The position numbers were made by a program, and so were the translations under genes. Below, in pieces: positions 1 to 9,406 of a stretch of 64,000 nucleotides of DNA (the stretch's first letter is position 1; each line of letters starts with the position of its first letter). Where the stretch lies: NCBI RefSeq assembly GCF_014764705.1, contig NZ_JACXXG010000006.1, forward strand, positions 1 to 64,000, written 5' to 3'. The DNA is from Stutzerimonas kunmingensis. Lineage in GTDB: Bacteria; Pseudomonadota; Gammaproteobacteria; Pseudomonadales; Pseudomonadaceae. The notes under the pieces were generated by a model. That model worked only from the letters and a program-made list of their open reading frames with translations. It searched no databases and was not told where the DNA came from.

Positions 1-127
1 CGAAGGAGTGGGGGCAACAGCAGCTGCGCTGGTAGACTTATCCACAGTTGCTGGTAACAAAATCAGCAATCCGCCCTGGGTCAAATTTCAATCGGCAGGG
101 TGGGTCAATTTTCCATCAGCGCCAACA
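1..127. mobile_element. Right end of an IS21-family-like element (partial)
   Basis: The stretch carries two imperfect tandem copies of a GGGTCAAATTTCAATCGGCA-like unit (about 78-97 and 102-121) and then stops at GCGCCAACA. IS21-family elements have several internal repeats near each end and terminal CA dinucleotides, and this layout fits. A TTATCCACAG motif upstream (39-48) also resembles the tail seen after istB in such elements, which is recollection and not a database match. No transposase coding sequence lies inside the window, so the family call rests on the end structure alone. Confidence 0.5.
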
Positions 128-147
128 CTAGTGTCGACAGTGAGTGA

Positions 148-183
148 TTCGCTTCAGGATTTTGGATTCGGAAATCCAGCGAA
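148..183. other. Long imperfect hairpin between two IS ends
   Basis: TTCGCT (148-153) pairs with AGCGAA (178-183) and GGATTT (157-162) with AAATCC (172-177), with a TCA bulge. It sits between the IS21-like end and the left end of the IS605 element. It could be a terminator or a piece of the sequence that both elements invaded; no function is assigned. Confidence 0.4.
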
Positions 184-263
184 GAAAAGATCTGACCAAA
201 ATGCGCGACAAGCCCCGTACTTTTAGTGCGGGGAAGGATAGCGCTGGAAGGCTGTAGCCTTCC

Positions 264-680
264 TTAATGGGGTCGGGTTTGCTGCTCGATGTATTGGCGT
301 ATCACTGAAATAGGCGCACCACCAACACTACCGGCGTAGTAACTGGGACTCCATAGCGCGTTCTTCATATACGCAGGCTTGATTAACTCTGGGTGCAGTT
401 GCTTGAGCCTCCGACTCGACACACCTTTCAGGCTATTAACCAGTTTCGACACAGACACCTTCGGCGGAAAGTTCACCAGCAGGTGAACATGGTCGGCTTC
501 ACCATTAAACTCCACAAGCTCCGTTTCAAAGTCCTCACACACGCTGCGAAAGATACTTTCCAGCGACCTAAGATTTTCATCAGTGAACACTACGCCTCGG
601 TACTTTGTAATAAAGACCAAATGAGCATGTAGCTCAAAAACGCAGTGCCTGCCTGTTCTGTATGGGTTGTTTTCTTTCAT
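264..680 (-). CDS. tnpA: IS200/IS605 Y1 (HUH) transposase TnpA
   Basis: Predicted 138-residue single-strand transposase, which cuts and joins the IS ends at the lagging-strand template through a tyrosine-DNA intermediate. The HUH metal motif is visible as DHVHLL in the middle of the protein and the catalytic tyrosine in YIEQQ near the C terminus; both are expected for the family, as is the length. The start at 680 (MKENNPYRTG) was chosen because upstream codons run into tnpB's leader and add 28 residues unlike the family. A hairpin at 246-263 directly behind the stop may act as its terminator. Only 21 bp separate this start from the divergent tnpB start, so the promoters overlap. Confidence 0.9.
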   Translation of the reverse strand: MKENNPYRTGRHCVFELHAHLVFITKYRGVVFTDENLRSLESIFRSVCEDFETELVEFNGEADHVHLLVNFPPKVSVSKLVNSLKGVSSRRLKQLHPELIKPAYMKNALWSPSYYAGSVGGAPISVIRQYIEQQTRPH

Positions 681-701
681 AGACCAATTATAATCGAATA
701 T

Positions 702-1763
702 ATGAAACACACCAAGACCTTGAAAGTCCGTGTCCGAGACAAGCATCGACCGCTGCTGAACCAAATGGCACGGTCAGTCAACTTTGTCTGGAACTATGTG
801 AACGAACTCAGTCACCGCTCTATCAAAGAGCAGGGTGTGTTTTTGTCTGCCTACGATATTCAGAAGTACACTCAAGGCGCACACAAAGAACTGGGGCTGC
901 ACAGCCACACGGTTCAGAAAGTGGGTGCTGAGTACGTTATCCGCCGTAAGCAGTTCAAGAAGGCGCGGCTCAACTGGCGTAAATCCGGGGGTGCTCGCCG
1001 CTCGCTGGGTTGGGTTCCAATCAATACCGGCATGGCGAAGTGGAAAAACGGGCAGGTGTACTACAACGGACACTACTTCAAGGTCTGGGACAGCTACGAC
1101 CTAGCGTTGTACACGTTCAAGTCTGCCTCGTTCAACGAGGACGCCCGTGGTCGCTGGTATTTCAATGTCGTGGTTGAAGTTGAGGCGGACATGCCCGCCG
1201 GTCAAGACAAGATCGGTATCGACCTTGGGCTGAAAGATACCGCTACCTGCTCGGACGGCACCAAGCTAGAAGCTGGCCGGTTCTACCGTGATCTGGAGTC
1301 GAAGCTGGCTGTTGCACAACGCGCCGGAAATAAAAAACGTGTCAAAAACATTCACGCCAAGATTGCCAACCGGCGCAAAGACGCCTTGCACAAGTTCAGC
1401 CGTCAATTGGTGAACCGTGCGGGGGAAGTCTACGTTGGCAATGTGAAATCATCCTCGCTGGCCAAAACCAAGATGGCCAAGTCAGTGCTGGACGCTGGCT
1501 GGTCGATGCTGAAAACAATGCTGGAATACAAATGCGATAGCGCAGGCATTGTTTTTAAAGAGGTCAGCGAGTCGTACACCACCCAAGCCTGCTCGTGCTG
1601 CGGTTGCATTTCCGACAGTAGTCCGAAGGGTAGATCAGGTTTGCGAATAAGAGAATGGACTTGCAGTGAGTGTGGTGTCACTCACGACCGCGACATCAAT
1701 GCGGCCAAGAACATTCTTGCGGTCGGGCATGGCCGTCCTGTAGAGGGAATCCCCGTCCTTTAG
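702..1763 (+). CDS. tnpB: TnpB, RNA-guided RuvC-like nuclease of the IS605 element
   Basis: 353 residues, within the usual TnpB range. RuvC motif I is GIDLGLKDTA, motif II contains the Glu in FKEVSESYTT, and motif III is HDRDINAAKN. A four-cysteine zinc finger lies between II and III (CSCC ... CSEC). All catalytic acidic residues expected of an active nuclease are present. The start MKHTKTLKVRV at 702 is preferred to an upstream ATG at 645 because it gives the normal family N terminus and lies outside tnpA. Characterised TnpB proteins use a guide RNA from the right end of the element to cut the donor-like site and keep the IS in the genome; activity here is inference. Confidence 0.92.
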   Translation: MKHTKTLKVRVRDKHRPLLNQMARSVNFVWNYVNELSHRSIKEQGVFLSAYDIQKYTQGAHKELGLHSHTVQKVGAEYVIRRKQFKKARLNWRKSGGARRSLGWVPINTGMAKWKNGQVYYNGHYFKVWDSYDLALYTFKSASFNEDARGRWYFNVVVEVEADMPAGQDKIGIDLGLKDTATCSDGTKLEAGRFYRDLESKLAVAQRAGNKKRVKNIHAKIANRRKDALHKFSRQLVNRAGEVYVGNVKSSSLAKTKMAKSVLDAGWSMLKTMLEYKCDSAGIVFKEVSESYTTQACSCCGCISDSSPKGRSGLRIREWTCSECGVTHDRDINAAKNILAVGHGRPVEGIPVL

Positions 1764-1796
1764 GGCGGGGAGGATGTCAAGATTTCCGTCCCGCTT
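1650..1796 (+). ncRNA. Predicted omega/right-end RNA (TnpB guide RNA) with guide outside the element
   Basis: In studied IS605 elements the guide RNA starts inside the 3' part of tnpB, folds through the right-end hairpin and finishes with about 16 nt of flanking DNA as guide. Here the right-end hairpin is 1751-1770 and the element ends near 1780, so the guide would begin GATTTCCGTCCCG at 1781. The 5' limit cannot be seen and is a guess. Confidence 0.4.
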
Positions 1797-2366
1797 GCTG
1801 GAAGTAGTACACGAAGTTGGTTCCGTGCTGCATCTGGCCAAAACCCGCTAACTCAAACCCACGCAACGCTGCTCAGCTTGCTGGGCCATCGTACCGAAAA
1901 AACTCAGTGAGTGAATGCATCGCTGCGGCTGTGTATTGCCGAGGGATCAGAACAGCGTCAAATTTTTATTGCTCGACGCCTGGACACCGCAACACACGCT
2001 GGGACGGCCGTGACTGCGAGGCACAAGCCTCTGCCCGCGAAAGCAGGTAGGCCAACGTTTGTGGCTCATGCCACCCCTACAACCGCAACTGCGGCTTAGT
2101 GGGAGGGAGAGTCCATGTTTTCCTAAGAGTTTTCTTAGGCACAGCAGGCAGCACTCATAATCGCCAGTGCTTCCGGCGTACCAAAAATGTCTGGGCACAG
2201 AACGGGCACGATATGGGCACGAGGCCAAATCTGCCTGTTTCCGATGGTTGAGGGCAGGTGTCATTCCAGCAAACAGCGAAAGAAGTAAGCGCAGGCGCAC
2301 GCAAGAGCCGTAGCAAACCGGCAATGGTTGCTTGGTTCTAGTAAGTTTCTGAGTTTCAAGGAGAAA
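1781..2366. other. Gene-poor scar with weak integrase-like remnants
   Basis: No intact gene is visible. A short plus-strand reading around 1856-1911 gives THATLLSLLGHRT, which recalls the last helix of tyrosine recombinases. A second fragment near 2168-2252 (NVWAQNGHDMGTRP) recalls integrase C termini next to tRNA genes. A perfect 7-bp inverted repeat CCTAAGA-GTTT-TCTTAGG lies at 2122-2139. Together with the tRNA next door this suggests the decayed end of an integrated element, but both protein similarities are short and subjective. Confidence 0.3.
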
Positions 2367-2443
2367 TGGCGCACCCGACAGGATTCGAACCTGTGACCCC
2401 CGCCTTCGGAGGGCGGTACTCTATCCAGCTGAGCTACGGGTGC
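2367..2443 (-). tRNA. tRNA-Arg (anticodon CCG)
   Basis: The minus strand folds into a complete cloverleaf. The acceptor stem GCACCCG pairs with CGGGTGC, the D-arm is AGCTCAGCTGGATAGAG, the anticodon stem CCGCC/GGCGG closes the loop CTCCGAA (anticodon CCG), and the T-arm contains GGTTCGAATCC. The CCA end is encoded. It reads codon CGG. Confidence 0.95.
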
Positions 2444-2489
2444 GTAGCGGTAAAATATCGTGCTTTGACATCTTTCTGCACCTTGGCTC

Positions 2490-2502
2490 AACTCAATGAG
2501 TT
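2490..2502. repeat. Perfect 13-bp palindrome abutting the half tRNA
   Basis: AACTCA-A-TGAGTT sits exactly where the 3' half of the truncated tRNA-Arg should begin, so it marks the rearrangement joint. Confidence 0.6.
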
Positions 2503-2546
2503 CTGCCTTCGGAGGGCAGTACTCTATCCAGCTGAGCTACGGATGC
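2503..2546 (-). pseudogene. Truncated tRNA-Arg(CCG), 5' half only
   Basis: Reading on the minus strand, the acceptor 5' strand (GCATCCG), the D-arm and the full anticodon stem-loop are present, but variable loop, T-arm and 3' acceptor strand are missing. Against the intact copy at 2367-2443 the anticodon stem differs by a compensated pair (CTGCC/GGCAG instead of CCGCC/GGCGG). It therefore came from a functional, diverged isodecoder and is not a fresh duplicate. Confidence 0.8.
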
Positions 2547-2714
2547 GTTGCGGGGCGCAATCATACGCATGTCGTTGACGGGCGTCCATGCTGGTGCGGC
2601 CGGACGGATACGGTCCAGGTGCGGCTTTTTCGCAGCTGCCCGAGGCTGGTCCGGCTGGTACCCTTGCGTGTCGCGGCCGGGGGCTGTGGGTGTTCGAATG
2701 GCGAGGGGATGGAG

Positions 2715-3410
2715 ATGTCGGGCCATATCAAACTCTGGGATGCGCCGCTGCGGCTGTTTCACTGGTTGTTCGCCGGGGCGGTGATCGCAGCCGTCGTCAC
2801 CGGCTGGGTGGGCGGCAATCTGATGCCCTGGCATGGCCGGCTCGGTCTGCTGGTGCTGGGGCTGCTGGTATTTCGTCTGGTGTGGGGCTTCGTCGGGTCG
2901 ACCTACGCACGCTGGTCGCGGATCTTCGCGGCAACCGTCGGTGTGAAGGACTATCTGCAGGGCAACTGGCGCGAGGCCGGACACAACCCGCTTGGTGCTT
3001 TTTCGGTGCTGGCCATGCTACTGCTGGTGAGCTTTCAGGTGACCAGCGGCTTGATGGCAACCGATGACATCGCCTTCCAGGGCCCGCTTTATACGTTGGT
3101 CAGCAGCGAAACCGGCAGCGCGCTGAGCGGCCTGCATCGGCAGGCAAAGTGGCTGCTGCTGGTGCTGATCGGCATGCACATCGGGGCCATCATCTATTAC
3201 ACGCTGGTGATGCGCCGTCCGCTGGTGCGCGCGATGATTGCAGGAGGAACGCAGCGCGAGCACCCGACCCAGCAGGATGCCCGCGGTGGTTCGCTGTTTG
3301 CGGCGGTGCTGGCGATTGCGCTGGGTGCGGCTTGCGTATGGGGTGTGCAAGCGGTAGGGGATTGGCTGGAGCCGGAACCCGCCGCGGTCGCACCGAGCCT
3401 GGACTGGTAA
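2715..3410 (+). CDS. Cytochrome b561 family membrane protein
   Basis: About 231 residues with four to five hydrophobic helices. The N terminus HIKLWDAPLRLFHW and the histidines in PWHGRLG, SGLHRQAKW and GMHIGAI match the haem-ligating pattern of the b561/NiFe-hydrogenase cytochrome b family (DUF4405-like, ethylbenzene dehydrogenase gamma-like). It would pass electrons between quinone and a periplasmic partner in the inner membrane. The ATG at 2715 is preferred because GAGGGG lies six bases upstream; an ATG at 2709 would overlap that Shine-Dalgarno. It converges on a cytochrome c' gene, a common pairing in which the c-type protein is a plausible partner. Confidence 0.85.
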   Translation: MSGHIKLWDAPLRLFHWLFAGAVIAAVVTGWVGGNLMPWHGRLGLLVLGLLVFRLVWGFVGSTYARWSRIFAATVGVKDYLQGNWREAGHNPLGAFSVLAMLLLVSFQVTSGLMATDDIAFQGPLYTLVSSETGSALSGLHRQAKWLLLVLIGMHIGAIIYYTLVMRRPLVRAMIAGGTQREHPTQQDARGGSLFAAVLAIALGAACVWGVQAVGDWLEPEPAAVAPSLDW

Positions 3411-3438
3411 GCCAGCCGACGGGTTGGTGTCGGCTGGC
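3411..3438. terminator. Hairpin between convergent cytochrome genes
   Basis: GCCAGCCGAC (3411-3420) and GTCGGCTGGC (3429-3438) form a perfect 10-bp stem directly after the b561 stop codon. There is no strong T-run on either side, so termination may be inefficient or Rho-assisted. Confidence 0.6.
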
Positions 3439-3447
3439 TGCGATGGG

Positions 3448-3912
3448 TCAGTCGGCGCGGAACTTGTCGTGGCAGGACTTGCAGCTGCCGCCGACGTCAC
3501 CGAAGGCCTTCTTGATCGCGGCTTGGTCGCCTTCCGCTGCGACCTTGGCGAGCTGGTTGGCGGCGGCGGTGAAGTCGCGGCCGATGCGCCCGGCTTCGTC
3601 GAGATTCTGGAAGAACTCAGGCTTCAGGCGAGTCGTCTTGCCCAGCTGTGCGGTGGTGGTGTCCGGGCTGTACAGGCTGCCCATGCCGGAGTTTGCGATG
3701 GCGGCGATGGCATTGGCAGCGGCAGCTACCTTGGCCTGGTCGTAGGGCTCCTTGCCATCGACTACCTGGGCCTTGATCTTGCCCATGTTCCACGACATGA
3801 ACTGGTAGCCGGCCTGGCGGGTTTCGACCATCTCTTCCGGTTTCATCTGCGCCTGGACGGCAGTGCTGGCCAGCAGGGCGGCGGCCATGGCGCCTGTCAT
3901 CAATGCTTTCAC
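3448..3912 (-). CDS. cycP: Cytochrome c' (periplasmic)
   Basis: About 154 residues with a cleavable signal peptide (hydrophobic run ending AVQAQ) and a single haem motif CKSCH close to the C terminus, the diagnostic arrangement of cytochromes c'. Family members bind NO or CO at a five-coordinate haem and protect against nitrosative stress, which would suit a denitrifier; the physiological role here is inferred. Translation starts at a GTG (3910-3912) preceded by AAGGAG with five-base spacing. The gene is monocistronic and convergent with the b561 gene. Confidence 0.92.
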   Translation of the reverse strand: MKALMTGAMAAALLASTAVQAQMKPEEMVETRQAGYQFMSWNMGKIKAQVVDGKEPYDQAKVAAAANAIAAIANSGMGSLYSPDTTTAQLGKTTRLKPEFFQNLDEAGRIGRDFTAAANQLAKVAAEGDQAAIKKAFGDVGGSCKSCHDKFRAD

Positions 3913-4213
3913 GGTAACTCCTTATCGATCCTTGGTTATCGGCGGCCGAGGCCGCTCGCGCGCAACTATACCCCGGCCAGTAGTAGGGTTTGGGTAACAA
4001 GTCGTGACAGGCCGTGCGATGTATCAGGCTGGTCAATGGCGCGACAACGTCATGCGTCATGAGCTTGCCGGGCCAGTGGCTGCGGTCCTAGCATGGCCGT
4101 TCGCAGTGCAATGCGGCGACAGGAACCGGGCGGCGAAGGACGGTTCAGATGATCGTCGTATCAGCCAAACTTTCCGCAGCGGGCCTGCCGCTACGATGCC
4201 CGAGGAGACTGCC
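3913..4213. other. Divergent intergenic region, no gene seen
   Basis: This 300-bp gap separates the cytochrome c' and gabD starts and must hold both promoters. No clear sigma-70 pair, Anr box or palindrome was recognised. GAGGAG at 4202-4207 is the gabD ribosome-binding site. Confidence 0.4.
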
Positions 4214-5662
4214 ATGCAACTCAAAGACACCGCTCTGTTCCGTCAGCAGGCCTATATCGATGGCGCCTGGGTCGATGCCGACAGCGGCCAGACCATCAGC
4301 GTGAACAACCCGGCCACCGGCGAAACGCTCGGCACGGTGCCGAAGATGGGCGCCGCCGAAACCCGTCGCGCCGTCGATGCCGCCGAGCGTGCGCTGCCGG
4401 CCTGGCGTGATCTGACCGCCAAGGAGCGTTCGCAGAAGCTGCGCCGCTGGTTCGAGCTTTTGATGGAGAACCAGGACGATTTGGGCCGCCTGATGACCCT
4501 GGAGCAGGGCAAGCCGCTGGCCGAGGCCAAGGGCGAGATCGCCTACGCGGCCTCCTTCATCGAGTGGTTCGCCGAGGAAGCCAAGCGCATCTACGGCGAT
4601 ACCATTCCTGGCCATCAGAAAGACAAACGCATCATCGTCATCAAGCAGCCGATCGGCGTGACCGCGGCGATCACGCCGTGGAATTTCCCGGCAGCGATGA
4701 TCACCCGCAAAGCCGGCCCGGCACTGGCTGCCGGCTGCACCATGGTGATCAAGCCTGCGTCGCAGACGCCGTTCTCGGCACTGGCGATGGTCGAGTTGGC
4801 CGAACGCGCCGGGATTCCCAAGGGCGTGCTCAGCGTGGTCACCGGCTCGGCCGGCGACATCGGCAACGAGCTGACCGCCAACCCCAAGGTCCGCAAGATT
4901 TCCTTCACCGGCTCCACCGAAGTGGGTGCCAAGCTGATGGAGCAGTGCGCGCCGGGGATCAAGAAGGTGTCCCTCGAGCTGGGCGGCAATGCGCCGTTCA
5001 TCGTCTTCGACGACGCCGATCTGGACGAGGCGGTGAAGGGTGCCGTGCAGTCCAAGTACCGCAATGCGGGGCAGACCTGCGTCTGCGTCAATCGCATCTA
5101 TGTGCAGGATGGCGTGTATGACGCCTTCGCCGAGAAGTTTCAGGCGGCGGTGGCCAGGCTGCGGGTCGGTAATGGCCTGGAGGAGGGCACGGATCTCGGC
5201 CCGCTGATCGATGATCGCGCTGCCGCCAAGGTCCGCGAGCATATCGAGGATGCCGTCGCCCAGGGCGCGCGACTGGTGGCGGGCGGCCAAGCCCATGCGC
5301 TTGGCGGCAGCTATTTCGAGCCGACCGTGCTGGTCGACGTGCCGGACAGCGCCAAGGTGGCCAAGGAAGAGACCTTCGGCCCGTTGGCGCCGCTGTTCCG
5401 CTTCAAGGACGAGGCCGATGCGATCACCAAGGCCAACGACACCGAGTTCGGTCTGGCCTCCTACTTCTACGCGCGCGATCTGGGCCGGGTGTTCCGCGTC
5501 GCTGAGGCGCTGGAGTACGGCATGGTCGGCATCAATACCGGGCTGATCTCTACCGAAGTGGCGCCGTTCGGCGGCGTGAAGTCCTCCGGTCTCGGCCGCG
5601 AGGGCTCGAAGTACGGCATCGAGGATTACCTGGAGATCAAGTATCTCTGCATGGGCATCTGA
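4214..5662 (+). CDS. gabD: Succinate-semialdehyde dehydrogenase (NADP+)
   Basis: 482 residues, the same length as E. coli GabD. It oxidises succinate semialdehyde to succinate at the end of GABA degradation. The N terminus (LFRQQAYIDGAWVDADSGQT) is typical. The cofactor-region motif TPWNFPAAMITRK, the general-base glutamate in SLELGGNAPF and the catalytic cysteine in NAGQTCVC are all present. The ATG at 4214 has GAGGAG upstream; a longer reading frame to 4004 carries no family sequence. No gabT lies next to it, so the aminotransferase must be elsewhere or the enzyme serves another semialdehyde route. Confidence 0.93.
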   Translation: MQLKDTALFRQQAYIDGAWVDADSGQTISVNNPATGETLGTVPKMGAAETRRAVDAAERALPAWRDLTAKERSQKLRRWFELLMENQDDLGRLMTLEQGKPLAEAKGEIAYAASFIEWFAEEAKRIYGDTIPGHQKDKRIIVIKQPIGVTAAITPWNFPAAMITRKAGPALAAGCTMVIKPASQTPFSALAMVELAERAGIPKGVLSVVTGSAGDIGNELTANPKVRKISFTGSTEVGAKLMEQCAPGIKKVSLELGGNAPFIVFDDADLDEAVKGAVQSKYRNAGQTCVCVNRIYVQDGVYDAFAEKFQAAVARLRVGNGLEEGTDLGPLIDDRAAAKVREHIEDAVAQGARLVAGGQAHALGGSYFEPTVLVDVPDSAKVAKEETFGPLAPLFRFKDEADAITKANDTEFGLASYFYARDLGRVFRVAEALEYGMVGINTGLISTEVAPFGGVKSSGLGREGSKYGIEDYLEIKYLCMGI

Positions 5663-5791
5663 GCCACCTGCGACAGCTGGCCTCAGGGGCCGAGGCTGGC
5701 TGTTTGCTATAGGTCCGTGCAGAATCGCGCCCCCACTGGCGCGATCCCTCATCAAGGATCTTTCGCCATCTACCTACACCGTCGCTAGGCT

Positions 5792-7060
5792 GTGGTGACA
5801 TCTCCAGCGAGCAGTGCAGTGAGCATCTCCGCCCAAGTTTCATTCGTTCTGGTTGCCTACAACGAGCCCTGGCGCGCGGATCAGCTTTGTCAGCTGGTGC
5901 GCGAACTGCGCCCCGGTATGCGCGTGCAGCCAGCGGCCGATGGGCATGCTGCGCTGGAACTGTGCAAGCGTCAGGTGCCCAGCCTGTTGATCGTCGATGG
6001 TGAGCTGGATGGCCTTGATGGCCGCCAACTGCTGCGCGAACTGCGTCGCCACGGTCCGACCCAGCGCCTGCCCTGCGTGCTGATCAGCGCGCGTACCGAT
6101 ACCGCCAGCGTACGCACCGTGCTGCCGCTGGCACCCGCCGCCTACCTGGGCAAACCCTATGATCTCGACGACCTGCGCCAGCGCCTGGACAAACTGTTGC
6201 CGCGTTCGGCCGGTCGTGCAGGGATAACGACGCCTGCATCGACAGACAGCGTGGACAGTTTTCTCGAGCGCATGCGCCCGCATAACCGCGGCGCGCCGCT
6301 GCAGGAGGGGGTGCTGGTGGCGCTGCAGCGTCTGCAGAGCGGTGATCAGGATTTCGCCGAGCTCGAAGAGCTGTTGGCCCGCGACCCGCAGGTGACCGCG
6401 CGGCTGATCAGCGTCGCCAGCAGCGGTACGCAACAGGCCGCACCATGCCTCAGCCTGGGCGAGGCACAGCGCCGACTCGGCGCTGCGCGCAGTCTCCAGC
6501 TGGTGACCGAGCTCGCGCTGCAGCACAACGCCCGGCTGATCGAGCCACGTCTGGCCGAACTGGGTGCGCAGCTTGGCGCGCAAGCGCTGCGCACCGCACG
6601 CCTGGCCAGCTGGTTGGCGCGGCAGCTGAAGCTGGACAGAGAGCTCTGCTTCAGCGCCGGCCTCCTGAGGAACATCGGAGAACTGGCGCTATTACGCAGC
6701 CTTCAGGACTGGCTCGACAGTGGCGGTGAGCTGGATGAGTCGAGTCTTCAACGCTGCCTGCGGGAACGGGCCGCAGGCTTTGGCTCGGCGTTGCGCGCGC
6801 AATGGGCGCTGCCGCTGGAGTTGCGCCAGGTGATCGCGGCCTACTACGCCCTAGGCGCCGGCGCACTCAGCCGCGAAGCGCTGGTGCTCAACCTGACGCG
6901 ACTGCTGATCGATCTGCCGGAAGGCGTCGAGCCCGCCTCCCTTTCCGGCGAGCGGACGGTGCGTTTGCTGCGTATCGACCCCGACCTGCTCGCTCGCGCC
7001 CCGCGGCACGCCGTTTCCGCTGAAGCCGCCGCGCCCGCTTTGGCGGCGACATTCCTCTGA
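5792..7060 (+). CDS. Receiver-like plus HDOD domain protein
   Basis: Up to 422 residues. Residues about 15-135 have a receiver (REC) fold: LLIVDGELDGLDG holds the usual phospho-acceptor position and YLGKPYDL the conserved lysine. The acidic pair normally near the N terminus is replaced by AYNEP, so phosphorylation may be impaired. Residues about 150-345 resemble an HDOD domain (FAELEELLARDPQVTARLI, FSAGLLRNIGELALL), a non-catalytic HD relative found in signalling proteins. Starts at 5792 (GTG) and 5819 (GTG, giving MSISAQVSF) are both possible, and neither has a strong Shine-Dalgarno. Target or partner is unknown. Confidence 0.75.
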   Translation: MVTSPASSAVSISAQVSFVLVAYNEPWRADQLCQLVRELRPGMRVQPAADGHAALELCKRQVPSLLIVDGELDGLDGRQLLRELRRHGPTQRLPCVLISARTDTASVRTVLPLAPAAYLGKPYDLDDLRQRLDKLLPRSAGRAGITTPASTDSVDSFLERMRPHNRGAPLQEGVLVALQRLQSGDQDFAELEELLARDPQVTARLISVASSGTQQAAPCLSLGEAQRRLGAARSLQLVTELALQHNARLIEPRLAELGAQLGAQALRTARLASWLARQLKLDRELCFSAGLLRNIGELALLRSLQDWLDSGGELDESSLQRCLRERAAGFGSALRAQWALPLELRQVIAAYYALGAGALSREALVLNLTRLLIDLPEGVEPASLSGERTVRLLRIDPDLLARAPRHAVSAEAAAPALAATFL

Positions 7061-7192
7061 CTGATAGTGCTGTCCGACGCCGGTCCGGCTGCCGGCAATA
7101 TCAAGCGCTGACGCGCATTACGCGCCTTTGCCCCGCCTGATTGCTGGGCAATGCCGGCCTATCGACATGCGTAACGTGACTCCTTTATTCTG

Positions 7193-7203
7193 CTGTGCGA
7201 AAC
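7193..7203 (+). promoter_or_regulatory. Shared word CTGTGCGAAAC upstream of the fadB-like gene
   Basis: CTGTGCGAAAC lies 55 bp before the ATG. The same 11 bases occur inverted 31 bp before the fadD-like gene (20391-20401). With flanks the two sites agree at 16 of 20 positions (CTGTGCGAAACNNGATNNCG). A common regulator, possibly the IclR protein encoded beside fadD, is inferred. Confidence 0.4.
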
Positions 7204-7257
7204 ATGATTCCGTGAAATTACAATTCCAATCAGCATTTCACTCAGCGGAGGCCAGTC

Positions 7258-9363
<2,106 letters not shown>

Positions 9364-9406
9364 GTGCCGCCCGCCTGCAAACCGAACGCAGCATGAGGAC
9401 TTTCCC

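Larger units (their letters stand above)
200..1780. mobile_element. Complete IS200/IS605-family element (IS605 type, divergent tnpA and tnpB)
   Basis: The left end carries the hairpin CCCCGTAC-TTTTA-GTGCGGGG (213-233) and the right end carries CCCCGTCC-TTTA-GGGCGGGG (1751-1770) followed by AGGATGTCAA. Such subterminal hairpins, with no inverted repeats and no target duplication, are typical of single-strand Y1 transposition. tnpA and tnpB are divergent and both look intact. The outer limits come from alignment with a second, decayed copy near 34.85-35.26 kb, which shares GCGCGRCAAGCC at the left and GAGGATRTCAAG at the right; each limit could be off by several bases. Confidence 0.85.

Noticed and set aside
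4145-5755. 536-codon open frame on the minus strand
   Set aside because: Antisense to gabD, His/Arg/Gly-rich translation without a family; a composition shadow.
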